The notes beneath the pieces were generated by a model that saw only the letters and a program-made list of their open reading frames with translations, ran no database searches and was not told the DNA's origin. Made by a program: the position numbers and the translations under genes. A stretch of DNA of 64,000 bases from Rhodanobacter sp. Root480 (GTDB lineage Bacteria > Pseudomonadota > Gammaproteobacteria > Xanthomonadales > Rhodanobacteraceae), in the NCBI RefSeq assembly GCF_001426645.1, contig NZ_LMEX01000004.1, forward strand, positions 124,492 through 188,491, read 5' to 3'. Every line of letters begins with the position of its first letter. The stretch's first letter is position 1. Of the stretch, positions 45,044 through 53,700 are shown piece by piece.

Positions 45044-46372
45044 TCATTCACGGTCAAGGGTAATGTCGTGCATAGGCAGGCCAATAATGCCTGCGGGAGC
45101 CTGGGTGCCCTGCGATTTGAACATCAAAGCCTCATGAACCCAGCTCTGGATGACATGGTCGTCCTGGCTACCCTCGGCGACTCCGGCTGTAATGAAATAA
45201 TCGCCCGCCTGGAGGCGTGGCATGTCGAAGTGGAATCGAGCACGAAAGGTTTCCCCGGCGGCCACCGAAAAACCTTCATCCAGATAACTGAGATAGGTGT
45301 TGTCGCCGAACAGCAGCTGGCCGAGCCTGTCTTTCACATAGAAACCCACGATCACACTGTCCAGCGGCTCATCCGCTTCGGCGGTGAGCTCCAACACCAC
45401 ACTTTCACCGCCAACAACCCAGGCCAACTGCGCATCGTTCTCGTCGAGAATGGCCACGTCAGTCACGCGCGCCTTCAATTCGCCAAAGCTCCCGGCGTCA
45501 GGATGGAACGGTGAAATATGGATATCGTTGCGAAGCGAGGAGCGGTCAATCAGCTCCTGACGGGCATCCTTGCGTCGCGGTGGCAGCACGCGTTTCGCTG
45601 CCCCAACCGTCTCGCGCCGCAAGGCTCCGCCCTGACGCTCGGCCATGAACGCCTCCAGATACGCATGCACCACTTCCTTGGCCGTACCGCACGCCTGTTG
45701 CGTCCCATGATCCAGCCAGACGGCGCGCTCGCATAACCCGGTTACTGCCGAACTGTCGTGACTGACGAAAAGCAAGGTGCCCTTCGTCTTGAATTCGCGC
45801 AGGTAACGCATGCATTTCTGCGTAAAGAACGCATCACCCACCGCAAGCGCCTCATCGATAATCAGGATGTCTGCATCGACATGGGCCATCACGGAAAACG
45901 CCAACCTCATGGCCATGCCGCTTGAGTAGTTCTTGACGGGTTGGTCGATGAAATCACCAATGTCGGCAAATGCCGTGATCTCGTCAAAACGCTTGTCGAT
46001 CTCGCTGCGCGACAAGCCCAACACGGACCCGTTCAGATATACGTTTTCGCGGCCAGTGAACTCGGGATTGAAGCCCGCACCAAGTTCCAGCAATGCGGCA
46101 ACCCGCCCCCGCACGCGAACGTCGCCGGTCGACGGCGCCAAAGTGCCGCAAATAATCTGCAGCAAGGTCGATTTGCCCGAGCCGTTGCGGCCGACAATGC
46201 CCACCGTCTCACCGCGCTGAACAGTGAAATTGATGTCGCGCAGGGCTTCGAACTCGCGATACCAGCGTCGATTTCCACCCACCAGCATCTGCATCAGTCG
46301 GTGATGCGGCTTGTCATATATCGGATAAACCTTGCCCATGCCCCGCACTTCAATGACTGGCTCAGAGGACAT
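45044..46372 (-). CDS. wzt: O-antigen ABC transporter ATP-binding protein
   Basis: 442 residues from the ATG at 46372, which overlaps the wzm stop by 11 nt; a TTG two codons earlier is also open. The ATPase domain has Walker A GRNGSGKST, signature YSSGM and Walker B DILIIDEALAVGD. The C-terminal domain (about 290-442) is the Wzt_C carbohydrate-binding module (VVLELTAEADEPLDSVIVGFYVKD, FHFDMPRLQAGDYFI), which recognises the modified non-reducing end of the finished O-chain before export. Such a domain implies that the chain is terminated by methylation or phosphorylation. Confidence 0.96.
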   Translation of the reverse strand: MSSEPVIEVRGMGKVYPIYDKPHHRLMQMLVGGNRRWYREFEALRDINFTVQRGETVGIVGRNGSGKSTLLQIICGTLAPSTGDVRVRGRVAALLELGAGFNPEFTGRENVYLNGSVLGLSRSEIDKRFDEITAFADIGDFIDQPVKNYSSGMAMRLAFSVMAHVDADILIIDEALAVGDAFFTQKCMRYLREFKTKGTLLFVSHDSSAVTGLCERAVWLDHGTQQACGTAKEVVHAYLEAFMAERQGGALRRETVGAAKRVLPPRRKDARQELIDRSSLRNDIHISPFHPDAGSFGELKARVTDVAILDENDAQLAWVVGGESVVLELTAEADEPLDSVIVGFYVKDRLGQLLFGDNTYLSYLDEGFSVAAGETFRARFHFDMPRLQAGDYFITAGVAEGSQDDHVIQSWVHEALMFKSQGTQAPAGIIGLPMHDITLDRE

Positions 46373-47219
46373 CGGCAAACCCCCGTTGCGTCGTCACGAA
46401 CCAGGCATGCCCGAGCCACGCCACCAATAGTCCACCCACCGTCGCGAACGCGAGCGCCCCCCAGTTAGGCCACTCGCCCATGAGCACCACCATACGGGCC
46501 TCGTCGATGAAGAACGTCAGCGGATTGAGATGAAACAGCGTCTGCAGATTCTGCGGCAGGATGCTGACCGGAATGATTGCCGACGACAGAAACAACATGG
46601 CCGTCACAAATACCGGCATTACCTGGCTGATATCACGAAAATAGACACCGACCGACGCCAGGAACCAGCACAAGCCCATCGTCAACAGCAGCAGCGGAAT
46701 GAAGATCAGAGGCAGCAGCAGCAGCGTCGGATGCAACCGATGTTCCAAGGCCAACATGAGCAGTGCGAGCACAATGACATTCATGAGTGCGTGGAACAGC
46801 GCCGAAAACATCATCGGCCATGGCAATACGTCGAGGGGGAATACCACCCGCTTCACGAAGTTGGGGTTACCCACTACAAGAGTGGTGGCACGCGACGCAC
46901 ATTCGCCAAAGAAACCGTGGACGATCAATCCGACGAACAGGATTACCGCGTAAGAATGGTCCCCGCCCGCCTCTTGCGGCCAACGACTTTTCATTACCGT
47001 GCCGAACGCAAAAGCATAGACACACAACATCATGAAGGGGCTGATGACCGACCACGCCAATCCGAAACTGGCGCCGCGGTAACGCCCCAGCACCTCGCGC
47101 TTGCTGAGTTCCCAAGCCAATGATTTATTACGAATCAGCGACGCAAAGGGGCTTTCCCAACGCCGACGATCCTGCAACGTCGTGGCGTCGCTGCGCCCCA
47201 GCTGTGGTGCCGAACTCAT
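46362..47219 (-). CDS. wzm: O-antigen ABC transporter permease
   Basis: 285 residues with six membrane helices in the ABC2 family pattern (LAWELSKREVLGRYRGASFGLAWSVISPFMMLCVYAF at the N-terminus and PVSILPQNLQTLFHLNPLTFFIDEAR near the end). With Wzt it exports undecaprenyl-linked O-polysaccharide across the inner membrane. Its ATG overlaps the metB stop (ATGA), so the exporter is translated from the metB transcript. Confidence 0.96.
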   Translation of the reverse strand: MSSAPQLGRSDATTLQDRRRWESPFASLIRNKSLAWELSKREVLGRYRGASFGLAWSVISPFMMLCVYAFAFGTVMKSRWPQEAGGDHSYAVILFVGLIVHGFFGECASRATTLVVGNPNFVKRVVFPLDVLPWPMMFSALFHALMNVIVLALLMLALEHRLHPTLLLLPLIFIPLLLLTMGLCWFLASVGVYFRDISQVMPVFVTAMLFLSSAIIPVSILPQNLQTLFHLNPLTFFIDEARMVVLMGEWPNWGALAFATVGGLLVAWLGHAWFVTTQRGFADVL

Positions 47220-48382
47220 CGCAGCGCGTACTCCAGCTCCGCGCGCAAATCAGCAATATCCTCCACACCCACCGACAGACGGATCAGCCCGTCACTGATA
47301 CCCAGCCGCTTGCGGTTGGCGGCCGGTACCGAGGCGTGGGTCATGATCGCCGGATGCTCGATCAGGCTTTCGACGCCGCCGAGGGATTCGGCCAGGGAAA
47401 ACAGTTCGCAGCGTTCCAGCATGCGCCTGGCCTTCCTCAGGCCGCCCTTGACCTCGATGGTGATGATACCGCCGAAACCGTGCATCTGGCGCTTCGCCAG
47501 CGCGTGTTGCGGGTGGCTCTTCAGGCCCGGATAGATCACCCGCTCCACCGCGGGATGCTTTTCCAGCCACTTCGCCAACTCCAGTGCGCTGGCGCAATGC
47601 GCCTTCATGCGCAGGTGGAGGGTTTTCAAGCCACGCATGGCCAGGAAGGCATCGAATGGACCGGCGATGGCGCCCACCGAATTCTGCAGAAAGCCCATCT
47701 GCTGGGCCAGATCCTTGTTGCCGGCAACCACGATGCCGCCAACCATGTCGGAGTGACCATTGATGTACTTGGTGGCCGAATGCAGCACCAGGTCCGCCCC
47801 GTATTCCAGCGGGCGCTGGACCATCGGTGAGCAGAACGTATTGTCGACCACCAGAATCAGACCGTGTTTCTTGGCGAATGCGGCCACCTTGGCCAGGTCG
47901 ACCAGCTTCAGCATGGGATTGGTGGGCGTCTCGGCCCAGATCATCCGCGTGTTTGGCTGCAGGGCGGCTTTCATCGCCGCGGTGTCGTTCAGGTCGACGA
48001 AGCTGAAGTCCAGCCCGGCCGAACGGCGGCGCACCTTCTCGAACAACCGATAGCTGCCGCCGTAAAGGTCGTCCATCGCGATCACGTGGCTGCCCGAGTC
48101 GAGCAGGTCCAGCACGGTGGATGCCGCGGCCAGGCCGGATGCAAACGCGAAGCCGGCTACGCCGCCCTCGAGGTCGGCCACGCAGCGCTCGTAGGCCATC
48201 CGGGTCGGATTTTGCGAACGTGAGTACTCATAGCCCTTGTGCTTGCCGGGGCTTTGCTGCACGTAGGTCGAGGTGGCGTAGATCGGCGTCATGATGGCGC
48301 CAGTGGAAGGATCCGGGTGCTGCCCGGCATGAATCGCCCGGGTCCCCATGCCGTGTCCGTTTTGCTTCGTGCCAGTTTTCAT
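47216..48382 (-). CDS. metB: Cystathionine gamma-synthase or related PLP enzyme of sulfur metabolism
   Basis: 388 residues from the ATG at 48382 ([11 protein letters not shown]); an upstream TTG is less likely. Cys/Met-metabolism PLP fold: [33 protein letters not shown], the PLP lysine in [12 protein letters not shown], and [18 protein letters not shown], cystathionine gamma-lyase and O-acetylhomoserine sulfhydrylase are hard to tell apart by eye; synteny with the metB-bordered LPS locus of Xanthomonas favours metB. It heads a metB-wzm-wzt-glycosyltransferase transcription unit and is divergent from rfbB. No clear met box was found in the 236 nt before it. Confidence 0.85.
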   Translation of the reverse strand: MKTGTKQNGHGMGTRAIHAGQHPDPSTGAIMTPIYATSTYVQQSPGKHKGYEYSRSQNPTRMAYERCVADLEGGVAGFAFASGLAAASTVLDLLDSGSHVIAMDDLYGGSYRLFEKVRRRSAGLDFSFVDLNDTAAMKAALQPNTRMIWAETPTNPMLKLVDLAKVAAFAKKHGLILVVDNTFCSPMVQRPLEYGADLVLHSATKYINGHSDMVGGIVVAGNKDLAQQMGFLQNSVGAIAGPFDAFLAMRGLKTLHLRMKAHCASALELAKWLEKHPAVERVIYPGLKSHPQHALAKRQMHGFGGIITIEVKGGLRKARRMLERCELFSLAESLGGVESLIEHPAIMTHASVPAANRKRLGISDGLIRLSVGVEDIADLRAELEYALR

Positions 48383-48618
48383 CGACCTCAACAACCCGCG
48401 GGGCGGGTCCCGTCATTGTGAAGTCCGCCATCTTACCTTCTTATGGGGGTAGTTCTGGTTGGTGTGGATGCGCGACGTTCATCCAGGGGGCGGCAAAATT
48501 GCGCTCTTTTCAACGCCGTTCCAAGCCGCCCAACCCTTCGCGCTTGGTTGACGAGGCGGGAAAAGGCATCATTTGCCATCCCCTCGGCAAGCAAGTCGCC
48601 GTATCCACCCGTCGAACC

Positions 48619-49701
48619 ATGGACGTATTGATGACTTCTTCATCCGCAAGGATCACCACCTTACTCGTCACCGGCGGCGCCGGGTTCATTGGCGCCAACT
48701 TCGTGCTGCAGGCCATCGCCGATGGCCTGCGCGTCGTCAACCTGGACAAGCTCACCTACGCCGGCAACCCGGACACGCTGGCCTCGCTGGACGGCAACGC
48801 CCGCCACGTGTTCGTGCAGGGCGACATTGGTGACCGGGAGCTGGTGGCGAAACTGCTGGCCGAACACCGTCCCGACGCCATCGTCAACTTTGCGGCCGAA
48901 TCGCATGTGGACCGGTCCATCGATGGCCCGGCCGAGTTCGTGCAGACCAATGTGGTGGGCACGCTGGCCTTGCTGGAAGCCGCCCGCGACTACTGGCGCG
49001 GCCTCGACGACGGGGTGCGCGACGCGTTCCGTTTCCTGCATGTGTCGACCGACGAGGTCTATGGCTCGCTGGGCGCCGAGGGCAAGTTCACCGAGCAGAC
49101 CGCTTACGCGCCCAACTCGCCCTACTCCGCCTCCAAGGCGGCCTCCGACCACCTGGTACGTGCGTTCCACCACACCTACGGGCTGCCGGTACTGACCACC
49201 AACTGCTCGAACAATTACGGGCCGTACCAGTTCCCCGAGAAGCTCATCCCGCTGATCATCCAGAAGGCGCTGGCCGGTGAGGCCTTGCCGGTGTACGGCG
49301 ACGGAAAGAACATCCGCGACTGGCTGTTCGTGGGCGATCACTGCAGCGCCATCCGCCGCGTTCTCGACGCCGGCCGGGTTGGCGAAACCTACAACGTGGG
49401 CGGCAATGCCGAGCGCGAGAACATCCAGGTAGTGAAGGCCATCTGCGTCCTGCTCGACGCGCGCCAGCCGCTGGCCGACGGGCGCGCGCGCGAATCGCTG
49501 ATCACCTATGTGAAGGATCGTCCCGGACACGATCGCCGCTATGCGATCGACTCCAGCAAGCTGCAGGGCGAGCTGGGCTGGCGGCCGTCGCAAACCTTCG
49601 AAACCGGCATCGCGCAGACGGTGGACTGGTATCTCGCCAACCAGTCGTGGAGCCAGCGCGTGCTCGACGGCAGCTATCGCATGGAGCGGCTCGGATCATG
49701 A
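48619..49701 (+). CDS. rfbB: dTDP-glucose 4,6-dehydratase
   Basis: 360 residues from ATG 48619 (or 356 from the ATG at 48631); the open frame before this has no similarity. Second step of dTDP-L-rhamnose synthesis. Rossmann site VTGGAGFIG, catalytic pair DEVYG, and the [12 protein letters not shown] active-site motif, with [17 protein letters not shown] and DWLFVGDH, are all normal. It is the first gene of rfbBACD, whose members overlap by 4 nt each. Confidence 0.98.
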   Translation: MDVLMTSSSARITTLLVTGGAGFIGANFVLQAIADGLRVVNLDKLTYAGNPDTLASLDGNARHVFVQGDIGDRELVAKLLAEHRPDAIVNFAAESHVDRSIDGPAEFVQTNVVGTLALLEAARDYWRGLDDGVRDAFRFLHVSTDEVYGSLGAEGKFTEQTAYAPNSPYSASKAASDHLVRAFHHTYGLPVLTTNCSNNYGPYQFPEKLIPLIIQKALAGEALPVYGDGKNIRDWLFVGDHCSAIRRVLDAGRVGETYNVGGNAERENIQVVKAICVLLDARQPLADGRARESLITYVKDRPGHDRRYAIDSSKLQGELGWRPSQTFETGIAQTVDWYLANQSWSQRVLDGSYRMERLGS

Positions 49702-50585
49702 CGACCACCAAGGGCATCATCCTGGCCGGCGGCTCGGGCACCCGCCTGCATCCGATCACCCGCGCAACCAGCAAGCAGCTGCTGCCGGTGTACGACAAGC
49801 CGATGATCTACTACCCGCTGGCGACGCTGATGCTGGCCGGTATCCGCGAAGTGCTGGTGATCAACACGCCACACGAGCAGGAAATGTTCCAGCGCCTGCT
49901 CGGCGACGGTTCGCAGTGGGGCATCGACATTCGCTATGCCGTGCAACCCTCGCCGGACGGGCTGGCCCAGGCCTTCACCATCGGCCGTGATTTCATCGAT
50001 GGCAAGCCGAGCTGCCTGGTGCTGGGCGACAATATTTTCTACGGCCACGGCTTTACTGACCGCCTCAAGCACGCCGCGACGCGCGAGCGTGGCGCCACGG
50101 TGTTCGGTTATTGGGTAAAGGACCCGGAGCGCTACGGCGTGGCCGAGTTCGATGCCGCCGGCAAGGTGATCGGGCTGGTGGAGAAGCCGGCCCAGCCGAA
50201 ATCGCACTACGCGGTGACCGGCCTGTATTTCTATGACGAACGCGTCTGCGACTACGCCGCGGCGCTGAAACCCTCGCCGCGCGGCGAGCTGGAAATCACC
50301 GACCTCAACCGCTGCTACCTCGACGACAACTCGCTGCACCTGGAGCAACTGGGCCGCGGCTTCGCCTGGCTCGATACCGGCACGCACGAGTCGCTGATGG
50401 AAGCAGGCAATTACATCCAGACGATCGAAAACCGCCAGGGCCTCAAGGTGTGCTGCCCCGAGGAGATCGCCTATCTCAACGGCTGGATCGACACCGATCA
50501 ATTGCTGGCGCTGGCCGCACCGCTGGCCAAGACCGGTTACGGCCAATACCTGCAGCAATTGCCGAAGCAGGGCCTGGCACGATGA
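49698..50585 (+). CDS. rfbA: Glucose-1-phosphate thymidylyltransferase
   Basis: 295 residues. It forms dTDP-glucose, the first step to dTDP-rhamnose. The nucleotide-binding signature [16 protein letters not shown] and the [17 protein letters not shown] region are unmistakable; further conserved residues include [13 protein letters not shown] and DTGTHESL. The ATG overlaps the rfbB stop (ATGA). Confidence 0.98.
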   Translation: MTTTKGIILAGGSGTRLHPITRATSKQLLPVYDKPMIYYPLATLMLAGIREVLVINTPHEQEMFQRLLGDGSQWGIDIRYAVQPSPDGLAQAFTIGRDFIDGKPSCLVLGDNIFYGHGFTDRLKHAATRERGATVFGYWVKDPERYGVAEFDAAGKVIGLVEKPAQPKSHYAVTGLYFYDERVCDYAAALKPSPRGELEITDLNRCYLDDNSLHLEQLGRGFAWLDTGTHESLMEAGNYIQTIENRQGLKVCCPEEIAYLNGWIDTDQLLALAAPLAKTGYGQYLQQLPKQGLAR

Positions 50586-51139
50586 AGGTGATCGAGACCG
50601 CTCTTCCCGGCGCACTTGTCCTCGAACCGCAGGTGTTCGGCGACGCCCGTGGCTTTTTCTACGAGAGCTACAACGAGGCGAAGTACCGCGACGCCGGCAT
50701 CGACCGGCGTTTCGTGCAATCCAACGTTTCACGTTCCGCCAAGGGCGTGTTGCGCGGGCTGCATTACCAGTGGCCGAATCCGCAGGGCAAGCTGGTCAGC
50801 GTGCTTGAAGGCGAGGTGTACGACGTGGCGGTGGACATCCGCCGCGGCTCGCCCAATTTCGGCAAGTCGGCGGGCGTGCTGCTGACCGCCGAGAACCACC
50901 GTCATTTCTGGGTGCCGGAGGGCTTTGCCCACGGCTTCTGCGTGTTGTCCGAGTTCGCCACCTTCAGCTATCAGTGCACCGCGTTGTATGACCCGAAGGC
51001 GGATGCCGGCATCCGCTGGAACGATGCGGCGCTGGGTATCGACTGGCCGGTCAGCGCGCCGCTGCTGTCGGACAAGGACGGCAAGACCCCGCTGCTCGAA
51101 GATGTGCCACCCGAGCGGCTGCCGGTCTACGCCCCGTGA
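50582..51139 (+). CDS. rfbC: dTDP-4-dehydrorhamnose 3,5-epimerase
   Basis: 185 residues, cupin fold. It makes dTDP-4-dehydro-L-rhamnose. [27 protein letters not shown], the catalytic His in GLHYQ and the Tyr/His region [16 protein letters not shown] are present. Start overlaps rfbA (ATGA) and stop overlaps the GTG of rfbD. Confidence 0.97.
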   Translation: MKVIETALPGALVLEPQVFGDARGFFYESYNEAKYRDAGIDRRFVQSNVSRSAKGVLRGLHYQWPNPQGKLVSVLEGEVYDVAVDIRRGSPNFGKSAGVLLTAENHRHFWVPEGFAHGFCVLSEFATFSYQCTALYDPKADAGIRWNDAALGIDWPVSAPLLSDKDGKTPLLEDVPPERLPVYAP

Positions 51140-52074
51140 GGGCTCTGCTGCTGGGTGCCAACGGCCAGCTCGGCCGTACCTTCCTCGATCATGGGGCCCT
51201 GGCTGCCCACACCGATCTGGTCTCCGCCAGCCGCGACGGTGTGTTGACCGCCGGCGGCACTGGCGAAGTGGCCGACCTGTCGATGCCCGAATCGCTGCCC
51301 GCCCTGCTGGATCGCGTGCAGCCGGACGTGATCGTCAACGCCGCCGCCTATACCGCGGTCGATCGCGCTGAACAGGAAGAGGCGCTGGCCACCCGCGTCA
51401 ATGGCGAGGCGGTCGGCGTGCTCGGCCAGTGGGCCGCCGCCCACGGCGCGCTGGTAATCCACTATTCCACCGACTACGTTTTCGACGGCAGCCAGGCCAA
51501 GCCTTATGCGGTGGATGCGCCGACCGCGCCGGTAAACGCGTACGGCCGCAGCAAGCTGGCCGGCGAGGAAGCGCTGCGCCGCAGCGGCGCCGATCACCTG
51601 ATCTTCCGCACGGCGTGGGTCTACGCCGCGCACGGCCACAACTTCCTGCGTACCATGCTGCGCCTGGGTGCGGAGCGCGACGAGTTGCGGGTGGTGGCCG
51701 ACCAGCATGGCGCGCCCACCGATACCGGCCTGATCGTGGATGCCACGCTGGCAGCGCTGGCACGCTGGCAGCAGGCCAGTGCGACCGAGCGCCAGTCGCT
51801 GCGCGGCACGCACCACCTCGTGGCCAGCGGCGCGACCACCTGGCACGGCTTCGCCACCGCGATTTTCGAACAGGCCGTAGCGCATGGCTTGCTGCCACGC
51901 GCGCCGCGCGTGCTGCCAATCGCCAGTGGCGAATTCCCCACCCCTGCCCCGCGGCCCGCATGGTCGGTGCTGGACAACACGCTGCTGCAGACGCGGTTCG
52001 GCCTGACGTTGCCGGACTGGCGCGATGGCCTGGGTAATGTGGTCGGCGAAATGGCCCGCTCCGCGCGCGGGTGA
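51136..52074 (+). CDS. rfbD: dTDP-4-dehydrorhamnose reductase
   Basis: 312 residues, starting at GTG 51136 which overlaps the rfbC stop (GTGA). Last step of dTDP-L-rhamnose synthesis. SDR site LLGANGQLGR, active-site STDYVFDG and YGRSKLAGE, and AWVYAAHGHNFLRTMLRL are visible. Rhamnose is a common O-antigen sugar in this order, consistent with the adjacent LPS locus. Confidence 0.97.
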   Translation: MRALLLGANGQLGRTFLDHGALAAHTDLVSASRDGVLTAGGTGEVADLSMPESLPALLDRVQPDVIVNAAAYTAVDRAEQEEALATRVNGEAVGVLGQWAAAHGALVIHYSTDYVFDGSQAKPYAVDAPTAPVNAYGRSKLAGEEALRRSGADHLIFRTAWVYAAHGHNFLRTMLRLGAERDELRVVADQHGAPTDTGLIVDATLAALARWQQASATERQSLRGTHHLVASGATTWHGFATAIFEQAVAHGLLPRAPRVLPIASGEFPTPAPRPAWSVLDNTLLQTRFGLTLPDWRDGLGNVVGEMARSARG

Positions 52075-52090
52075 AGCCCCACCGCAAGAC

Positions 52091-52167
52091 TGTGGGAGCG
52101 GCTTCAGCCGCGATGCTCTTGTGCCGGACCTCGGAGCAGGAGCATCGCGACTGAAGTCGCTCCCACA
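52091..52167. repeat. REP-like inverted element, copy 3
   Basis: Left arm starts TGTGGGAGCGGCTTCAGCCG at 52091; right arm ends GACTGAAGTCGCTCCCACA at 52167. The left arm palindrome is GCGGCT-TC-AGCCGC and the right arm palindrome GCGACT-GA-AGTCGC, each self-complementary. It lies between rfbD and xanB. Confidence 0.88.
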
Positions 52168-52206
52168 ATGGAGTGCGCCGGCCCTGGTTGGCATTATGAT
52201 CAGCGA

Positions 52207-53616
52207 ATGTTGATTCCCCTCATTCTCAGCGGCGGCAGCGGTACCCGGCTTTGGCCGGTGTCGCGCAAGAACCTGCCCAAGCAATTCCTGGCCCTGGCTG
52301 GCCAAGGCACGCTGTTTCAGCAGGCGATCGCGCGCACGCGGCAGTTGCCGCAAGTGGCGGCGCCGATCGTGGTGGCCAGCGACGACCACCGCTTCCTTGC
52401 CGCCGACCAGTTGCTGGAAGCCGGCATCGACGACGCCACCATCGTGCTGGAGCCACTGGCGCGCAACACCGCGCCGGCGATTGCGCTGGGCGCGCTGCAG
52501 GCGATCGATCGCGATGCCGACGCGGTGTTGCTGGTGCTGCCGGCCGACCATCTCATCGGCGACACCGCCGCGTTTGCCGCGGCGGTGGAAAAGGCGTTGC
52601 CACTGGCCCGGCAGGGTTGGCTGGTGACGTTCGGTATCCGCCCCGACCGGCCGGAAACCGGCTTCGGCTACATCCGCCATGGCGAGGCGGTCGGCGACGG
52701 CTACCACGTGGACCAGTTCGTCGAGAAACCGGATCTCGCCACCGCGAAATCCTATGTTGACGACGGCGGCTACGACTGGAACTCGGGCATGTTCCTGTTC
52801 AAGGCGTCGCGCTACCTGGAAGAACTGGCGGCGCATGCGCCGGCGATGCTGGCCGCGGTGCGCGAGGCGCATGCGAAGGCCTCGGTCGATCTGGATTTCG
52901 TGCGTGTCGACCGTGATGCGTTTGCTCGCGTGCCGGACGATTCAATCGATTACGCGGTAATGGAAAAGACCCGCCGCGCGGCGGTGATCCCGGTCAGTTG
53001 CGCGTGGAGCGATATCGGCTCGTGGTCGGCGCTGTGGCAGACCTCGGCGCACGATGCGCAAGGCAATGCCCACGACGGCGACACGCTGGCGATCGATACC
53101 CGCAACTCGCTGTTGCGCTCGCATGACCGCCACCTTCTGGCCACCGTCGGTGTGGACGACCTGATCGTGGTGACCACGCCGGATGCCACCCTGGTGGCGC
53201 ATCGCGATGCCGCGCAGGACGTGAAGAAGATCGTCGAGAAGTTGAAGGCCGCCGGTCGCAGCGAGCATTCGCTGCACCGCGTGGTGCATCGTCCGTGGGG
53301 CAAGTACGACTCGCTGGAGGAAGGCGAGCGTTTCCAGGTGAAACGCATCGTGGTCAAGCCCGGCGCCAGCCTCAGCCTGCAGAAACACCACCACCGCGCC
53401 GAGCACTGGATCGTGGTTTCCGGCACGGCCGAGGTCACCTGCGATGACAAGGTGTTTCTGCTGGGCGAAAACCAGAGCACCTATATTCCGCTGGGCAGCA
53501 AGCATCGCCTGCGCAATCCCGGCAAGCTGCCGCTGGAGTTGATCGAGGTGCAGTCGGGAAGTTATCTGGGCGAAGACGACATCGTGCGGTTTGACGATGT
53601 TTACGGGCGCGCCTGA
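52207..53616 (+). CDS. xanB: Mannose-1-phosphate guanylyltransferase / mannose-6-phosphate isomerase
   Basis: 469 residues from the ATG at 52207 (MLIPLILSGGSGTRLWP), the usual start of the family; the frame opens 13 codons earlier inside the REP. The N-terminal nucleotidyltransferase (to about 280) makes GDP-mannose; LSGGSGTRLWPVSR, LPADHLIGD, FVEKPD and WNSGMFLFKA are typical. The C-terminal type II PMI cupin (about 335-469) has HRPWGKYDSLEEGERFQVKR and HHHRAEHWIVVSGTAEV. In Xanthomonas it supplies GDP-mannose for LPS and exopolysaccharide. It follows rfbD after the REP element. Confidence 0.96.
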   Translation: MLIPLILSGGSGTRLWPVSRKNLPKQFLALAGQGTLFQQAIARTRQLPQVAAPIVVASDDHRFLAADQLLEAGIDDATIVLEPLARNTAPAIALGALQAIDRDADAVLLVLPADHLIGDTAAFAAAVEKALPLARQGWLVTFGIRPDRPETGFGYIRHGEAVGDGYHVDQFVEKPDLATAKSYVDDGGYDWNSGMFLFKASRYLEELAAHAPAMLAAVREAHAKASVDLDFVRVDRDAFARVPDDSIDYAVMEKTRRAAVIPVSCAWSDIGSWSALWQTSAHDAQGNAHDGDTLAIDTRNSLLRSHDRHLLATVGVDDLIVVTTPDATLVAHRDAAQDVKKIVEKLKAAGRSEHSLHRVVHRPWGKYDSLEEGERFQVKRIVVKPGASLSLQKHHHRAEHWIVVSGTAEVTCDDKVFLLGENQSTYIPLGSKHRLRNPGKLPLELIEVQSGSYLGEDDIVRFDDVYGRA

Positions 53617-53630
53617 TTCCCGACATCCCA

Positions 53631-53700
53631 TGTAGGAGCGGCTTCAGCCGCGACCCGGGTGTGCCTCGTAGCCCCGGTCGCGACTGAAGTCGCTCCTACA
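53631..53700. repeat. REP-like inverted element, copy 4
   Basis: Left arm TGTAGGAGCGGCTTCAGCCG starts at 53631; right arm GACTGAAGTCGCTCCTACA ends at 53700. The inner palindromes are the same pair of variants as in copy 3. The element lies in the convergent gap between xanB and the GH95 gene and overlaps the end of the latter. Confidence 0.88.
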
